Shown here one piece after another: positions 53,487 to 63,429 of a stretch of 64,000 nucleotides of DNA. This DNA is from Sphingobacterium sp. (GTDB taxonomy: Bacteria; Bacteroidota; Bacteroidia; Sphingobacteriales; Sphingobacteriaceae): NCBI GenBank assembly GCA_031286695.1, contig JAITTY010000006.1:806001-870000 (forward strand). The letters are read 5' to 3'. Each line of letters begins with the position of its first letter. Positions within the stretch are counted from its first letter, which is position 1. The notes beneath the pieces are model-generated. The model searched no databases, was not told the origin of the DNA, and worked only from the letters and a program-made list of their open reading frames with translations. The position numbers and the translations under genes are program-made.

Positions 53487-56099
53487 ATGAAAAAGTCTTT
53501 ACTTTTTTTTGCCCTTGTTTTTGCTAGTTATAGTGCCGTTCATGGTCAAACAGCAAATACTGGTTCGGTTTCAGGAGTTGTCAAAGAAGCTACTGGACAA
53601 ACGGTTAAAGGAGCAACTATTAAAATTACCCACATCCCAAGTGGACAAGTAGTAAGTGGCTCAGCCGATGCCCAAGGAAAATTTCAAATTTCAAATCTTC
53701 AAGAAGGTGGCCCCTATAAAGTAGAGGTGACTTACATTGGTGAGACACCGGTGGTTTTTGAAAACATCCTATTGAAATCGGGCGAGTCGTTGAATTTGAA
53801 TCCAACTTTTACGGCTGGATCTTCAACAAATTTAGATGAGGTTGTTGTTGTCGGTCATGGTGTCATTGATATTGCTGAAGGAAGAAAAACACCGATTGCC
53901 GTTTCGACAATCCGTAAACAGGATTTGGAAGAAAGGGTGGGAGCACAGGATATTACTTCTGCTTTGGCTAATACCCCTTCGGTTTATATCACTGGTCAGG
54001 CAAAAGGTTTCGGGGAGTCATCCATGACAACACGTGGTTTTGATCAATCCAATACAGCATTTCTTTTAAATGGTCAGCCTATCAATGGTATGGACAATGG
54101 TAGCGTCTATTGGTCAAACTGGTCGGGTCTGACAGATATTGCCTCTTTGGTGCAAATCCAACGCGGTTTGGGATCATCTAAATTAGCGATTTCATCTGTC
54201 GGCGGAACCGTAAACTACGTGACACAATCCACTGCAATGAAAGAAGGTGGTTTTGTGCGCACTACCGTTGGTAACGATATGTTTATGAAGGCAACTGTAG
54301 GTTACAATACGGGACTTATGAAAAATGGTTTTGCAGTTTCAGCGATGTTTACTCAATGGTCAGGTAATGGTTATATGGATCATACAGAGGGTTCTGGTCA
54401 AAGTTACTTTCTATCGGTAGGTTACAAAGCCAATGAAAAGCATAATCTGAACTTTATGGTGACCGGTGCACCACAATGGCACAATCAAGGTTACACCTCT
54501 AAATTATCTAACTACCTAACAAACGGCAGACGTTACAATGATAATTATAAGGATGCAAACGGCGTGATGATGAATGCACAAAAGAACTTTTATCATAAGC
54601 CGGTAGCCAACTTGAACTGGGACTGGACCATCGATGATAAATCATCTTTGTCAACTGTCGTTTACGCATCATTAGCTGCTGGGGGTGGCCAATCCTTGCG
54701 AAGCGATAAATATAATACCGGTAAATATTTAGCGGCCGATGTGAACAACCATCAATGGTTTGGATTGGTATCTAATTATAACCGTAAACTTTCTGAATCC
54801 TTGAATTTTAATGTGGGTTTTGATGTAAGGGACTATAAAGGTACACATTATCGTAAATTGACTGATCCACTTGGAAATACAAATGGTGTCGTATTAGGCG
54901 GTAATGTTAATTTTCCTAATAAGCCATTGGTTACCAATACATACTCAACGAACCCTTGGAAAGCTTTCTCAAGTAAACCTGATTCGCGTGAAGATCGTTT
55001 AGCTTGGGATTACAATCAATACATCCGTTATGGAGGTTTGTTTGGTCAATTGGAATATGCGAAAAATGGTTTTACAGCATTTTTCCAAGGATCGGTTTCC
55101 GAACAACAAAACAAACGTTCTGATTATTTTCAATATACACCAGGTAATGAAGATTCTAAGGACGTGAATAATTTTGGCTACAATACGAAAGGTGGTGTAA
55201 GTTATACATTGGGACATCATAGTGTTTTTGGTAATGCAGGCTATTATTCCCGTCAACCTTATCAGAACAATATTTTCATGAATTTTGCGAACGATATCAA
55301 TGAAAATGCTGAAAATGAAAAAATCCTTGGTTTGGAAGCAGGTTATAAGTTTGCTTCTCGATTCCTGGATGTGAATGTCAATGTTTACCGCACAACTTGG
55401 GAAAATCGTGTTACGGGTAGTTCGAGCTTAGCGACGGCAGATGATGTGAAAAAATATAATCCGACAAATGATCCTGGTATTCTGGTTGAAGGGGCATATC
55501 TTTATACCACAAATTACGGTGTAAAACAGGTACATAGAGGGGTAGAAGTTGATTTTGAAGCACGCCCGATCGAAAAATTAAGCTTAACAGGTTTCTTATC
55601 GATAGGTGACTGGAAATATGACGGCGCAGTAAACTCTGTCGTACGTAACGATAACCGAGTAGAATTAGGACGCTCTGAGGTTAACCTAACAGGTGAACAT
55701 GTTGGTAATGCTGCACAAACTTCTTATGGGTTTGGAGCCAAATATAAGGTGTTTAAAGGTATTTCTGTTGACGCAAATTACAGATATTATGAGCGTTTGT
55801 ATGCTTCGAATTATCGCAGAGAGGTAATAGATGGCCAAACATACGGACGTTATATGAAATTACCTTCTTTTAATTTATTGGATGCTGGTCTTTCCTACCA
55901 ACTGAAAGTAAGTGATAAGAATACCATGAGTTTCCGTGTAAACATGAATAACGTACTCAATAAATTCTATATTTCCGAGGCTACTTCCAGTAATTTAGTT
56001 ACTGATGTAAATAATAGCTGGAATGGTATAGACACGTCTAACTTCGTGTTGATCGGACAAGGTAGAACTTGGAATGCATCGGTGAAATTTACATTCTAA
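53487..56099 (+). CDS. TonB-dependent receptor with carboxypeptidase-regulatory-like domain
   Basis: The start is at ATG 53487 (signal peptide 1-20); an earlier open frame lies inside the promoter. The 870-residue receptor has a CarboxypepD_reg-like domain (about 26-108), a TonB box L-D-E-V-V-V-V-G (117-124), a plug with M-T-T-R-G-F-D-Q-S-N and V-Q-I-Q-R-G-L-G-S-S, and a barrel ending S-V-K-F-T-F. No SusD-like partner follows, so it is unlikely to be a standard glycan SusC. Iron, cobalamin or another small ligand is possible. It faces a Crp/Fnr regulator that may control it. Confidence 0.9.
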   Translation: MKKSLLFFALVFASYSAVHGQTANTGSVSGVVKEATGQTVKGATIKITHIPSGQVVSGSADAQGKFQISNLQEGGPYKVEVTYIGETPVVFENILLKSGESLNLNPTFTAGSSTNLDEVVVVGHGVIDIAEGRKTPIAVSTIRKQDLEERVGAQDITSALANTPSVYITGQAKGFGESSMTTRGFDQSNTAFLLNGQPINGMDNGSVYWSNWSGLTDIASLVQIQRGLGSSKLAISSVGGTVNYVTQSTAMKEGGFVRTTVGNDMFMKATVGYNTGLMKNGFAVSAMFTQWSGNGYMDHTEGSGQSYFLSVGYKANEKHNLNFMVTGAPQWHNQGYTSKLSNYLTNGRRYNDNYKDANGVMMNAQKNFYHKPVANLNWDWTIDDKSSLSTVVYASLAAGGGQSLRSDKYNTGKYLAADVNNHQWFGLVSNYNRKLSESLNFNVGFDVRDYKGTHYRKLTDPLGNTNGVVLGGNVNFPNKPLVTNTYSTNPWKAFSSKPDSREDRLAWDYNQYIRYGGLFGQLEYAKNGFTAFFQGSVSEQQNKRSDYFQYTPGNEDSKDVNNFGYNTKGGVSYTLGHHSVFGNAGYYSRQPYQNNIFMNFANDINENAENEKILGLEAGYKFASRFLDVNVNVYRTTWENRVTGSSSLATADDVKKYNPTNDPGILVEGAYLYTTNYGVKQVHRGVEVDFEARPIEKLSLTGFLSIGDWKYDGAVNSVVRNDNRVELGRSEVNLTGEHVGNAAQTSYGFGAKYKVFKGISVDANYRYYERLYASNYRREVIDGQTYGRYMKLPSFNLLDAGLSYQLKVSDKNTMSFRVNMNNVLNKFYISEATSSNLVTDVNNSWNGIDTSNFVLIGQGRTWNASVKFTF

Positions 56100-56121
56100 T
56101 AAAACGTACTGAATAGCAAAA

Positions 56122-56150
56122 GGTCCACAAAATATTGTGGGCCTTTTTTT
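56122..56150 (+). terminator. Terminator of the second TonB receptor
   Basis: GGTCCACAA (56122-56130) pairs with TTGTGGGCC (56135-56143), one wobble, loop AATA, followed by seven T. It is strong, and it shows that the next open frame must start after it. Confidence 0.9.
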
Positions 56151-56199
56151 GTTTTTTAATAAAAACTTAATAATTTTAGGTGATCTAACTGTCAACCTG

Positions 56200-56583
56200 A
56201 TGTTGCATAAATTAATTTGTCTGGAAAATTTACAGATCGGTACTGTCCATTTTTCTGCTTTTGTTGTTAATTTGGATGGTGGAAATACAGGCTTTGCTTT
56301 ATTTATTAACCAAGAAAATGACCCAATCTTTATTTTTCGAAAAGAAAAGAAAAATGAGGTATCTTTCCATGTAAATGAAGAGCAATTCTTTTGGATTGTA
56401 AAAAACAGCCATTTTACACCCGCAGAACGTCAAAACTTTTTTGCTGAGTTTGTTGAGTTCCTCCGTTTGATGGAAGAGAAGGTTTCTAATTATGTCTTCA
56501 AACGGGAAAAATTAATCCGCTTTACGAATTCGAGGGATATTGTCCGCTATAAATACTTGTATTTGACAGGAGAAATTAGTTGA
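56200..56583 (+). CDS. Unknown small cytosolic protein
   Basis: The start is set at ATG 56200 (M-L-H-K-L-I-C-L-E-N-L), 127 residues, because the upstream in-frame ATG at 56137 is inside the terminator. There is no signal peptide or membrane segment. The sequence is mixed alpha/beta with many Phe, Glu and Asn (F-A-E-F-V-E-F-L-R-L-M-E-E-K) and a basic tail. No family was recognised. It is followed 49 bp later by a TPR gene on the same strand. Confidence 0.55.
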   Translation: MLHKLICLENLQIGTVHFSAFVVNLDGGNTGFALFINQENDPIFIFRKEKKNEVSFHVNEEQFFWIVKNSHFTPAERQNFFAEFVEFLRLMEEKVSNYVFKREKLIRFTNSRDIVRYKYLYLTGEIS

Positions 56584-56632
56584 GGAGAATAGTCTAATAT
56601 CGCACTTGATCTATGTTTAGATTTCTTTTGTA

Positions 56633-57853
56633 ATGAAATTTAGCTTAGTTTTGGGTATGAAGCATATGATTTCAAATCTAGCTGTTATTCTACAAAACAA
56701 CGCTTTTGTAGCATCAGATTTTACACTGCCCGTACCTATACTTCTTGCTAAGTTTTCTTTTTTACCTATTGCATCATTTTTTCCGGAAGAGACGCGATCC
56801 TTTCCTACTGATGGGCTTAATTCAGTCGAACAGAGCGCGCTTAAACATATATTAGAAGGATTTAATAGCGGAATTATCGGTAATGGAGATCCTGTTGCTC
56901 TTTTGGAACAGGCGATTGCTCAGACTCATCATGCGCTTGCTTATAGTTATCTCGGGCTTTATTATTTTAAAATCGCGGATTATGATAAAGCGATTACAAC
57001 ATTTACAGATGCAATCGAACATTACGAAGAAGAACCATTTTTTTATGCGAGCCGCTGCTTGGTCTATAGGCTAATCGATGAAGATGAGGGCGCTTTCTAT
57101 GACTACCAGATTGCCAAACGACTGGATTTTAATTATCATAGTGTATTGGAATGGCAGGAAAATCAAGCTGAACTAACTTATTTTGAAGCTGAAAATCTGG
57201 TTATTCAGGAATTGGAGTCCAAACCTAAGCAACTGAGCTCGGATGAAATAAATTCATTGGGACTCGAATATGTTCATAGCTATAGTTATCTAAAGGCAAT
57301 AGACCTTTATTCTTCGGCTATTGCAGCATCAGACGGTAAAGACAGCAACCTTTTTGTTTTTAGAGGAAGTTTGTACCTAAAATTGACCTGTTTTGAATTG
57401 GCGTTATCTGATTTTAATCAGGCTATTGCACTCGATGCGAATAAATCTGCAGCCTATATATTCCGGGCAAAAGTTTTTGAATCCTATCGGGATTCCCAAA
57501 GTGCGTTGGTAGATTATGCCAAGGCAGAGGAGATAGACGCTGATTCGTCGATTGTCTATGAAGAAAGGGCTTCTTTGTTTGAACGTTTGGGGCTGTTAAA
57601 GGAGGCATTGATGGATTTTGACCGTCTGGTTGTCCTCAATCCAGAGGATTTTTATGTTTATTCTCTACGGGCTGATTTAAATGAAAAGCTAGAGGATTTG
57701 CCGGGAGCACTGGCGGATTATTCCAAAGCAATCGATTTGAATCCATATTATTCGGATCTGTATTCCTACCGTGCGGCGATTCGGGAAAAACTGGGCGATC
57801 CAATAGGGGCCAAAGCCGATTTGGATAAATTCAATGAATTAGAAGATGAATAA
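56633..57853 (+). CDS. Tetratricopeptide repeat protein
   Basis: This 406-residue protein has a short hydrophobic N-terminal stretch, then TPR repeats from about residue 90 to 400. Clear units include Y-L-G-L-Y-Y-F-K-I-A-D-Y-D-K-A-I-T-T-F and D-L-P-G-A-L-A-D-Y-S-K-A-I-D-L-N-P. TPRs mediate protein-protein contact, and the partner is not visible. No clear signal peptide is present, and an ATG at 56657 or 56666 could also be the start. It ends before a strong bidirectional terminator. Confidence 0.8.
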   Translation: MKFSLVLGMKHMISNLAVILQNNAFVASDFTLPVPILLAKFSFLPIASFFPEETRSFPTDGLNSVEQSALKHILEGFNSGIIGNGDPVALLEQAIAQTHHALAYSYLGLYYFKIADYDKAITTFTDAIEHYEEEPFFYASRCLVYRLIDEDEGAFYDYQIAKRLDFNYHSVLEWQENQAELTYFEAENLVIQELESKPKQLSSDEINSLGLEYVHSYSYLKAIDLYSSAIAASDGKDSNLFVFRGSLYLKLTCFELALSDFNQAIALDANKSAAYIFRAKVFESYRDSQSALVDYAKAEEIDADSSIVYEERASLFERLGLLKEALMDFDRLVVLNPEDFYVYSLRADLNEKLEDLPGALADYSKAIDLNPYYSDLYSYRAAIREKLGDPIGAKADLDKFNELEDE

Positions 57854-57942
57854 AATGAAGATATCTAAAAAGGCGGCTCAAACTTTTTAAGGATAGGATG
57901 TCTGAAAAGGTTGAGGGTATACCTATAAAATTGTAGCAAAAA

Positions 57943-57973
57943 GGGGCGGTCCAACTGGACTGCCCCTTTTTTT
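57943..57973. terminator. Bidirectional terminator between TPR gene and tyrA
   Basis: GGGGCGGTCC (57943-57952) and GGACTGCCCC (57957-57966) form a 10-bp stem with one wobble and a 4-nt loop, followed by seven T and preceded by five A. It serves both convergent genes. Confidence 0.9.
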
Positions 57974-58000
57974 GAACGTTATTTTGTTTTGAAGAATTAT

Positions 58001-58840
58001 CTATTTAATAACTCTTTTTATTTTATTGGAACGTTTTATGAGTTTGTGTAATTTGTCATAATCCTCGGATGCGATAGAATCATGCAGTGACTGGAGCTGC
58101 TTGATATGTTCTTCAAGTACTTCGAGCACATTCTCCCGATTTTGCTTGAAAATAGGTGTCCACATATCTGGGGAACTTTTGGCTAGACGGACGGTCGATT
58201 CAAATCCCGACCCTGCCAGTTCGAAGATACGTCCTTGCGATTTTTCTTTCTCCAATACCGTCAATGCGAGAGCGAAAGAAGTCAGATGGGAAATGTGAGA
58301 CACGTAGGCGGTGTGCACGTCGTGTTCATCCGCATTCATAAAGCAGCTGCGCATCTCCAATTGGTCGGTGATGGCATCGGCAATCTCGAAGGCATCTTCA
58401 TCGGTTCTAAATGCCTCGACATAAACCATCATTTTGCCTTTGAATAAGCCCGCTATTGCAGCCTCTGGGCCCGAATACTCTGTTCCCGCCATTGGATGGG
58501 CAGCGACATAGCGCCCCCTGTTAGGATGATCCTTGATTTTATTGAGAATATTTGTTTTTGTTGATCCCATGTCAATAACAACCTGATCAGTAACTTGATC
58601 CAGTATTTGGGGGACAACTTGTAAGATGGCATCTACAGGAATTGTAAGCACCAGCACTTTACACATCTTAATCGCGTCTTCCAGGCTGGCTGTTTCGTCG
58701 ATGAAGCCGATCTGCATCGCTTTATCCAAGTTTTTTTGACTCTTATCTACACCGATTATTTTGTCGCAGAATTTTGTTTCTTTTAGGCGAATGGCAGCCG
58801 AACCACCTATTAAGCCTACGCCGACAATGGCTATGTTCAT
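58001..58840 (-). CDS. tyrA: Prephenate dehydrogenase TyrA
   Basis: This 279-residue NAD-dependent enzyme has the Rossmann motif G-V-G-L-I-G-G-S at 7-14. The conserved H-P-M-A-G-T-E-Y-S-G-P segment and S-H-I-S-H-L-T-S-F-A-L bind prephenate. It converts prephenate to 4-hydroxyphenylpyruvate for tyrosine synthesis in the cytosol. There is no chorismate mutase or ACT domain. The aminotransferase encoded 23 bp upstream on the same strand can finish the pathway. Confidence 0.93.
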   Translation of the reverse strand: MNIAIVGVGLIGGSAAIRLKETKFCDKIIGVDKSQKNLDKAMQIGFIDETASLEDAIKMCKVLVLTIPVDAILQVVPQILDQVTDQVVIDMGSTKTNILNKIKDHPNRGRYVAAHPMAGTEYSGPEAAIAGLFKGKMMVYVEAFRTDEDAFEIADAITDQLEMRSCFMNADEHDVHTAYVSHISHLTSFALALTVLEKEKSQGRIFELAGSGFESTVRLAKSSPDMWTPIFKQNRENVLEVLEEHIKQLQSLHDSIASEDYDKLHKLIKRSNKIKRVIK

Positions 58841-58863
58841 ATATAAACAATTATATTAATTTC

Positions 58864-60024
58864 TTAGAAACTATCTTTTATTCGCTGGATTGATTCTTTG
58901 AGTACCTCTACAGTGGCGCAAAGGCTGATGCGTATATATTGATCGCCCTTATCTCCGAAAATTCCGCCCGGTGTAATAAATACCCGTGATTTTTCCAAAA
59001 CTGCATCACTCAATGCATAACCGTTTTTGTATTTTTCGGGAATGCGCGCCCATACGAATAGCCCTACTTGGTCTTTTTGATAAGTACACGCTAACAAATC
59101 CATAATCTCATAAACCTGTTGACGTCTTTCCGCATAAATCTTGTTTAGATCAGCATACCAGGATGCGTCCAGTTGCAAGGCTTTTGCAGCAGCAAGTTGG
59201 ACAGGTAAAAACATACCCGAATCCATATTGCTTTTGAAACGCAGCACTTGGTTTATACGTTCTTCGGCGCCTACAAGTACACCAATTCGCCATCCAGCCA
59301 TATTAGAAGACTTGCTCAGCGAATTCAATTCAATGGCTACATCTTTCGCTCCTGCAATACTCATGATACTTTTTGGCGTATCTGTCAAGATAAAGCTGTA
59401 TGGATTGTCGTGACAAATCAGTATGTTGTGCTCTTTGGCAAATTGAATCAGCTCTTGATAGAATGCATCAGGTGCGGATGCACCGGTAGGCATGTGTGGA
59501 TAGTTTATCCACATCAATTTAACCTTTGATAGGTCTTGCTTTTTGAGCTCATCTAAATCAATAAGCCAGTTTTTCTCCTGGGTAAGATTATAGGTTATTG
59601 CTTCGGCGCCACTTAGTCTTACTGCTGCGGCATAAGCTGGGTAGCCCGGGTTGGGAATAAGCGCCTGATCACCTTCTTGAAGATAGGTCATACAAATGTG
59701 CACAATACCCTCTTTTGATCCAATTAAGGGCAATATTTCGGTATTGGGATTAAAAGTCGCGTTATAATAGCGTTGGTACCAATCAGCAACGGCTTGTCTT
59801 AGGGCGGGGACGCCTTTATAATTTTGATAGCCATGCACATTTGGAAGTTGGGCATTCGTATTTAGTGTCTCGATCACCTCCGGGTGTGGAGGCAAGTCTG
59901 GACTTCCGATTCCGAGGTTGATTACGCGCGCACCCTGTCTATTCAACTCGTCTATTTCTCTTAATTTTTTGGAGAAATAATATTCTTCGGTGTGCTGCAA
60001 TCTTTTGGCAACGTCTATTTGCAT
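58864..60024 (-). CDS. PLP-dependent class I/II aminotransferase
   Basis: This 386-residue fold-type I aminotransferase has N-L-G-I-G-S-P-D-L-P-P-H-P at the N-terminus, C-H-D-N-P-Y near 204-209 and the PLP Schiff-base Lys K238 in S-L-S-K-S-S-N-M-A-G-W-R. It is cotranscribed with tyrA, so transamination of 4-hydroxyphenylpyruvate or prephenate is likely, though aspartate or LL-diaminopimelate aminotransferase activity cannot be excluded. The 265-bp upstream region contains no recognised gene. Confidence 0.88.
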   Translation of the reverse strand: MQIDVAKRLQHTEEYYFSKKLREIDELNRQGARVINLGIGSPDLPPHPEVIETLNTNAQLPNVHGYQNYKGVPALRQAVADWYQRYYNATFNPNTEILPLIGSKEGIVHICMTYLQEGDQALIPNPGYPAYAAAVRLSGAEAITYNLTQEKNWLIDLDELKKQDLSKVKLMWINYPHMPTGASAPDAFYQELIQFAKEHNILICHDNPYSFILTDTPKSIMSIAGAKDVAIELNSLSKSSNMAGWRIGVLVGAEERINQVLRFKSNMDSGMFLPVQLAAAKALQLDASWYADLNKIYAERRQQVYEIMDLLACTYQKDQVGLFVWARIPEKYKNGYALSDAVLEKSRVFITPGGIFGDKGDQYIRISLCATVEVLKESIQRIKDSF

Positions 60025-60170
60025 TGTTATTTTAATAAATTTGGTGTTTGAATAAGGCTAAATTAGGGAATTATCTATAAAAAGGAGATTTTTTTGTCGA
60101 TTTTTCAAGGTGAACAAACTGAAGGTGTTGTTCTTGACCTATAACAATTTTATAGTCCCTCAATAGGATA

Positions 60171-60201
60171 TGTGCTTTTCTTGATTAATTTGTTATTTTT
60201 G
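60171..60201 (+). promoter_or_regulatory. Predicted promoter of the MsbA-like gene
   Basis: TATTTTTG at 60194-60201 is a perfect TAnnTTTG. TGTG at 60171-60174 is a 3-of-4 -33 element at 19-bp spacing. The leader would be about 80 nt. Confidence 0.45.
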
Positions 60202-60289
60202 TTCAATTTCCTCCGTAAAAATCTTAAAGAAGAGGAGAGACCGACAAATTATTTTTTGTGTAAAAGTAATTTGTCTAAGTTCAAAATAA

Positions 60290-62113
60290 ATGAAAACATA
60301 CTTTAGGCTCTTATCGTTTGCTAAACCCATCGAGAAATTTGCAATCCCATATGTGATTTTCACGCTTATCACGGTTATTTTTAGCACATTGAATTTAGCA
60401 TTGCTTGCTCCATTACTCCATACACTCTTTAATGCTGGTCAAACGACCGCCGAGGCAGTAAAGCCGGAAACTTATACGGATATTCTCGCTTGGTTTAACT
60501 ACTATGCCAGCGTTGCCAATAACCAGTTTGGAGCCTACGGCGCATTGAAATACGTCTGTATTGTGATTGTAGTCTCCGTTTTTATCAGTAATCTGTTTCG
60601 TTATTTCTGTCAGCGTATTATGGAGAATTTTCGTATTCATACCTTGCTCAAATTGCGTAGAGCGGTATTTGATAGTGTAATGGATCTACATGTAGGTTAT
60701 TTTACAGGACAGCGAAAAGGAGATATTGTTTCTAAAGTTGCGTCTGATGTGCAGGTCGTGCAGTACTCTGTGACGGGGACTTTACAGGTAGTTTTTAAGG
60801 AACCATTGCAATTGATAGCCTATATTGTGATGCTTTTCAATATCTCTGCACAATTGACATTCTTTTCACTCTTGGTGATTCCTATCTCCGGTTTTTTTAT
60901 TGCAAGGATTGTTAAAAACCTCAAAAGTCAGGCCCATGCCGCTCAGGAATCTTATGGAAATATGATTTCCTATCTGGATGAAGCGTTGTCAGGTATTAAA
61001 ATTATCAAAGCCTTCAATGCGGTATCCTTTATTAAGAACAGATTTCATAATGAAAACGAACATTATGCAAATATCGGCCGTTCTATGGCTAGAAGACAAC
61101 AGTTAAGTTCACCAGTTTCCGAATTGCTGGGGGTTATTATGGTGGCAATTATTCTTTTGTATGGAGGTCATTTGGTGCTTTCCGGTGACAAGAGCTTAAC
61201 CGCTCCCGAATTTATCGCCTATATCGCTATTTTTTCACAGGTGATGCGTCCTGCAAAAGCTTTAACAGATTCTTTTAGTGGTATTCACAATGGTCTTGCT
61301 GCCGGTGAAAGAGTCTTGGAGCTCATTGATGAAAAGACTGAAGTGAAAGATCGTGCGGATGCGAAGGCCGTGAAAAGCTTTGAGAAGAATATTGTATTTA
61401 ACCAGGTGAACTTTTCATATACCAAAGATAAAGAGATTCTCCAGAACATTGATCTGACAATCGAAAAGGGGAAAGTCGTTGCCTTGGTAGGGCCTTCAGG
61501 TGGAGGGAAATCGACTTTGGTTGATTTAATTCCTCGCTTTATGGACGTCACAGGTGGTCAGATTCTCTTTGATGGTACTGATTTACGGGATTTAAAACAG
61601 GACTCTTTACGTGATATGATCGGTGTGGTCAATCAGGAATCCATTTTGTTTAATGACACGATCTTTAATAACATTGCATTTGCCAATCTTTCTGCCAGCC
61701 AGGAAGAAGTAGAAGCTGCTGCACGTATTGCCAATGCGCATGAGTTTATTTTGAAAACAGAACATGGATATCAGACTAACATTGGCGATCGGGGGGGGAA
61801 ATTATCTGGTGGACAACGTCAGCGGATTTGTATCGCGCGAGCTGTTTTAAAGAATCCACCAATTATGCTTCTTGATGAGGCGACTTCTGCTTTAGATACT
61901 GAGTCTGAAAAATTGGTACAGGATTCACTTTATAAATTAATGGACAATAGAACAACTGTTGTTATTGCCCACCGTTTAAGTACCATTCAGAATGCGGACA
62001 AAATTGTTGTTATTGAAGCTGGAAAAATTGTCGAGGAGGGTAGCCATAGTGAGCTCATCCAGCGCGATGGTTTATACCGAAAATTAATAGAGATGCAACA
62101 GTTCACTGATTAA
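60290..62113 (+). CDS. ABC exporter, MsbA-like (fused permease and ATPase)
   Basis: This 607-residue half-transporter has six membrane helices over about 1-320 and a C-terminal ATPase. Walker A is G-P-S-G-G-G-K-S-T (near 401-409), followed by L-S-G-G-Q-R-Q-R and Walker B I-M-L-L-D-E-A-T-S-A-L-D. It works as a homodimer; MsbA relatives flip lipid A or other lipids across the inner membrane. The true substrate is unknown. A single msbA-type gene of this length is common in Bacteroidota. Confidence 0.93.
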   Translation: MKTYFRLLSFAKPIEKFAIPYVIFTLITVIFSTLNLALLAPLLHTLFNAGQTTAEAVKPETYTDILAWFNYYASVANNQFGAYGALKYVCIVIVVSVFISNLFRYFCQRIMENFRIHTLLKLRRAVFDSVMDLHVGYFTGQRKGDIVSKVASDVQVVQYSVTGTLQVVFKEPLQLIAYIVMLFNISAQLTFFSLLVIPISGFFIARIVKNLKSQAHAAQESYGNMISYLDEALSGIKIIKAFNAVSFIKNRFHNENEHYANIGRSMARRQQLSSPVSELLGVIMVAIILLYGGHLVLSGDKSLTAPEFIAYIAIFSQVMRPAKALTDSFSGIHNGLAAGERVLELIDEKTEVKDRADAKAVKSFEKNIVFNQVNFSYTKDKEILQNIDLTIEKGKVVALVGPSGGGKSTLVDLIPRFMDVTGGQILFDGTDLRDLKQDSLRDMIGVVNQESILFNDTIFNNIAFANLSASQEEVEAAARIANAHEFILKTEHGYQTNIGDRGGKLSGGQRQRICIARAVLKNPPIMLLDEATSALDTESEKLVQDSLYKLMDNRTTVVIAHRLSTIQNADKIVVIEAGKIVEEGSHSELIQRDGLYRKLIEMQQFTD

Positions 62114-62185
62114 GTCCCTTTTTTAAGAGCTTTGTCAAATTAGTTGTTGTCACATTTTTTATTATAACTTTTGTTGCCTTTTCGG

Positions 62186-62193
62186 TACATTTG
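62186..62193 (+). promoter_or_regulatory. Predicted -7 element of mqnE
   Basis: TACATTTG is a perfect TAnnTTTG, 23 bp before the ATG. An AGGAG sequence at 62203-62207 lies at a good ribosome-binding distance from 62217. The -33 element is unclear. Confidence 0.45.
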
Positions 62194-62216
62194 AATTAAG
62201 ATAGGAGATACATTTA

Positions 62217-63416
62217 ATGAACGCAATAGATAAATTGAATTTCTTGATTAACGACAAAAATTTAGCTGTCGAATTGAGAGATATAGCGGAGAAAGTGTTG
62301 CGAGAGGAGCGTATCACTTTTGATGAAGGAGTTCTTTTATATGAAAAAGGTGAGTTAGGCTATCTTGGTGTGCTTGCTAACTATATTCGTGAGAAACGTC
62401 ATGGTGATCATACTTTTTTCAATCGCAATTTTCACATTGAGCCGACTAATGTTTGTGTCTATGACTGTAAGTTCTGTTCTTATTCCAGATTGATAAAAGA
62501 ACGGGCTGAAGGTTGGGAGATGGAAGTCGATGGCATGATGGATATTGTGAAAAAGTACGACAATGAGGCTGTTACTGAAGTTCATATTACAGGTGGAGTT
62601 GTTCCTAAACAAAACCTTGAATTTTATGCCGATTTTTTTCGTCAATGTAAGGCACACCGGCCAGAGCTACATATCAAAGGACTGACACCTGTAGAATATT
62701 ACTATATTTTCAAGAAAGCAAAATTGAGCCATTACGAAGGCTTGAAATATTTGCAATCCTGCGGTTTGGACTCTATGCCAGGGGGCGGAGCAGAAATCTT
62801 TCATCCGGAAGTAAGAGAACAGATTGCGCATGATAAATGTACAGCTGAACAATGGTTGGATATTCATGAGCAGGCACATAAGCTGGGCATGCATACAAAT
62901 GCAACGATGCTGTACGGTCATATTGAGCAGTTTTGGCATCGTGTAGATCATATGGAGCGCTTAAGACAGCTTCAGGATAAGACCGGTGGTTTTCAGACCT
63001 TCATCCCCCTAAAATTTAGAAACAAAGAGAACCAAATGTCTCATATCGCTGAAGTGTCAGTTATTGAAGACTTGCGGAACTATGCTATTGCTCGAATTTA
63101 CATGGATAATTTTGATCATATCAAGGCCTATTGGGCAATGATTTCGAGAGATACGGCACAGTTGTCTTTAGCCTTTGGGGTAGATGATATCGACGGAACA
63201 CTGGATGATACCACAAAAATATACAGCATGGCGGGAGCTGAAGAGCAAAAGCCGGGAATGACTACGCAAGAAGTTGTGGAGCTGATTAAGAATGTCGGAC
63301 GCCATCCTATTGAAAGAGATACGTTATATAATGTGGTTACGGATTATAAGGATTTCGTATTTGATCAAGGTAACCAAAAGAAAAGCTACTACGCATTACC
63401 CGTTGTAAAATCATAA
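62217..63416 (+). CDS. mqnE: Aminofutalosine synthase MqnE (radical SAM)
   Basis: This 399-residue radical SAM enzyme has the cluster motif C80-x-x-x-C84-x-x-C87 in N-V-C-V-Y-D-C-K-F-C. It also has H-I-T-G-G-V-V-P, G-G-G-A-E-I-F-H-P-E-V and a late V-D-D-I-D-G-T-L that distinguishes the MqnE/MqnC group. It joins SAM to 3-enolpyruvylbenzoate in the futalosine route to menaquinone. The other mqn genes are not in the window, so its partners are elsewhere. The next gene starts 13 bp later. Confidence 0.92.
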   Translation: MNAIDKLNFLINDKNLAVELRDIAEKVLREERITFDEGVLLYEKGELGYLGVLANYIREKRHGDHTFFNRNFHIEPTNVCVYDCKFCSYSRLIKERAEGWEMEVDGMMDIVKKYDNEAVTEVHITGGVVPKQNLEFYADFFRQCKAHRPELHIKGLTPVEYYYIFKKAKLSHYEGLKYLQSCGLDSMPGGGAEIFHPEVREQIAHDKCTAEQWLDIHEQAHKLGMHTNATMLYGHIEQFWHRVDHMERLRQLQDKTGGFQTFIPLKFRNKENQMSHIAEVSVIEDLRNYAIARIYMDNFDHIKAYWAMISRDTAQLSLAFGVDDIDGTLDDTTKIYSMAGAEEQKPGMTTQEVVELIKNVGRHPIERDTLYNVVTDYKDFVFDQGNQKKSYYALPVVKS

Positions 63417-63429
63417 TTAGACTCATACT

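Noticed and set aside
56137..56199. Upstream in-frame start of the unknown protein ending at 56583
   Set aside because: It lies within the hairpin and T-run of the TonB receptor terminator, so it is unlikely to be translated; ATG 56200 was preferred.
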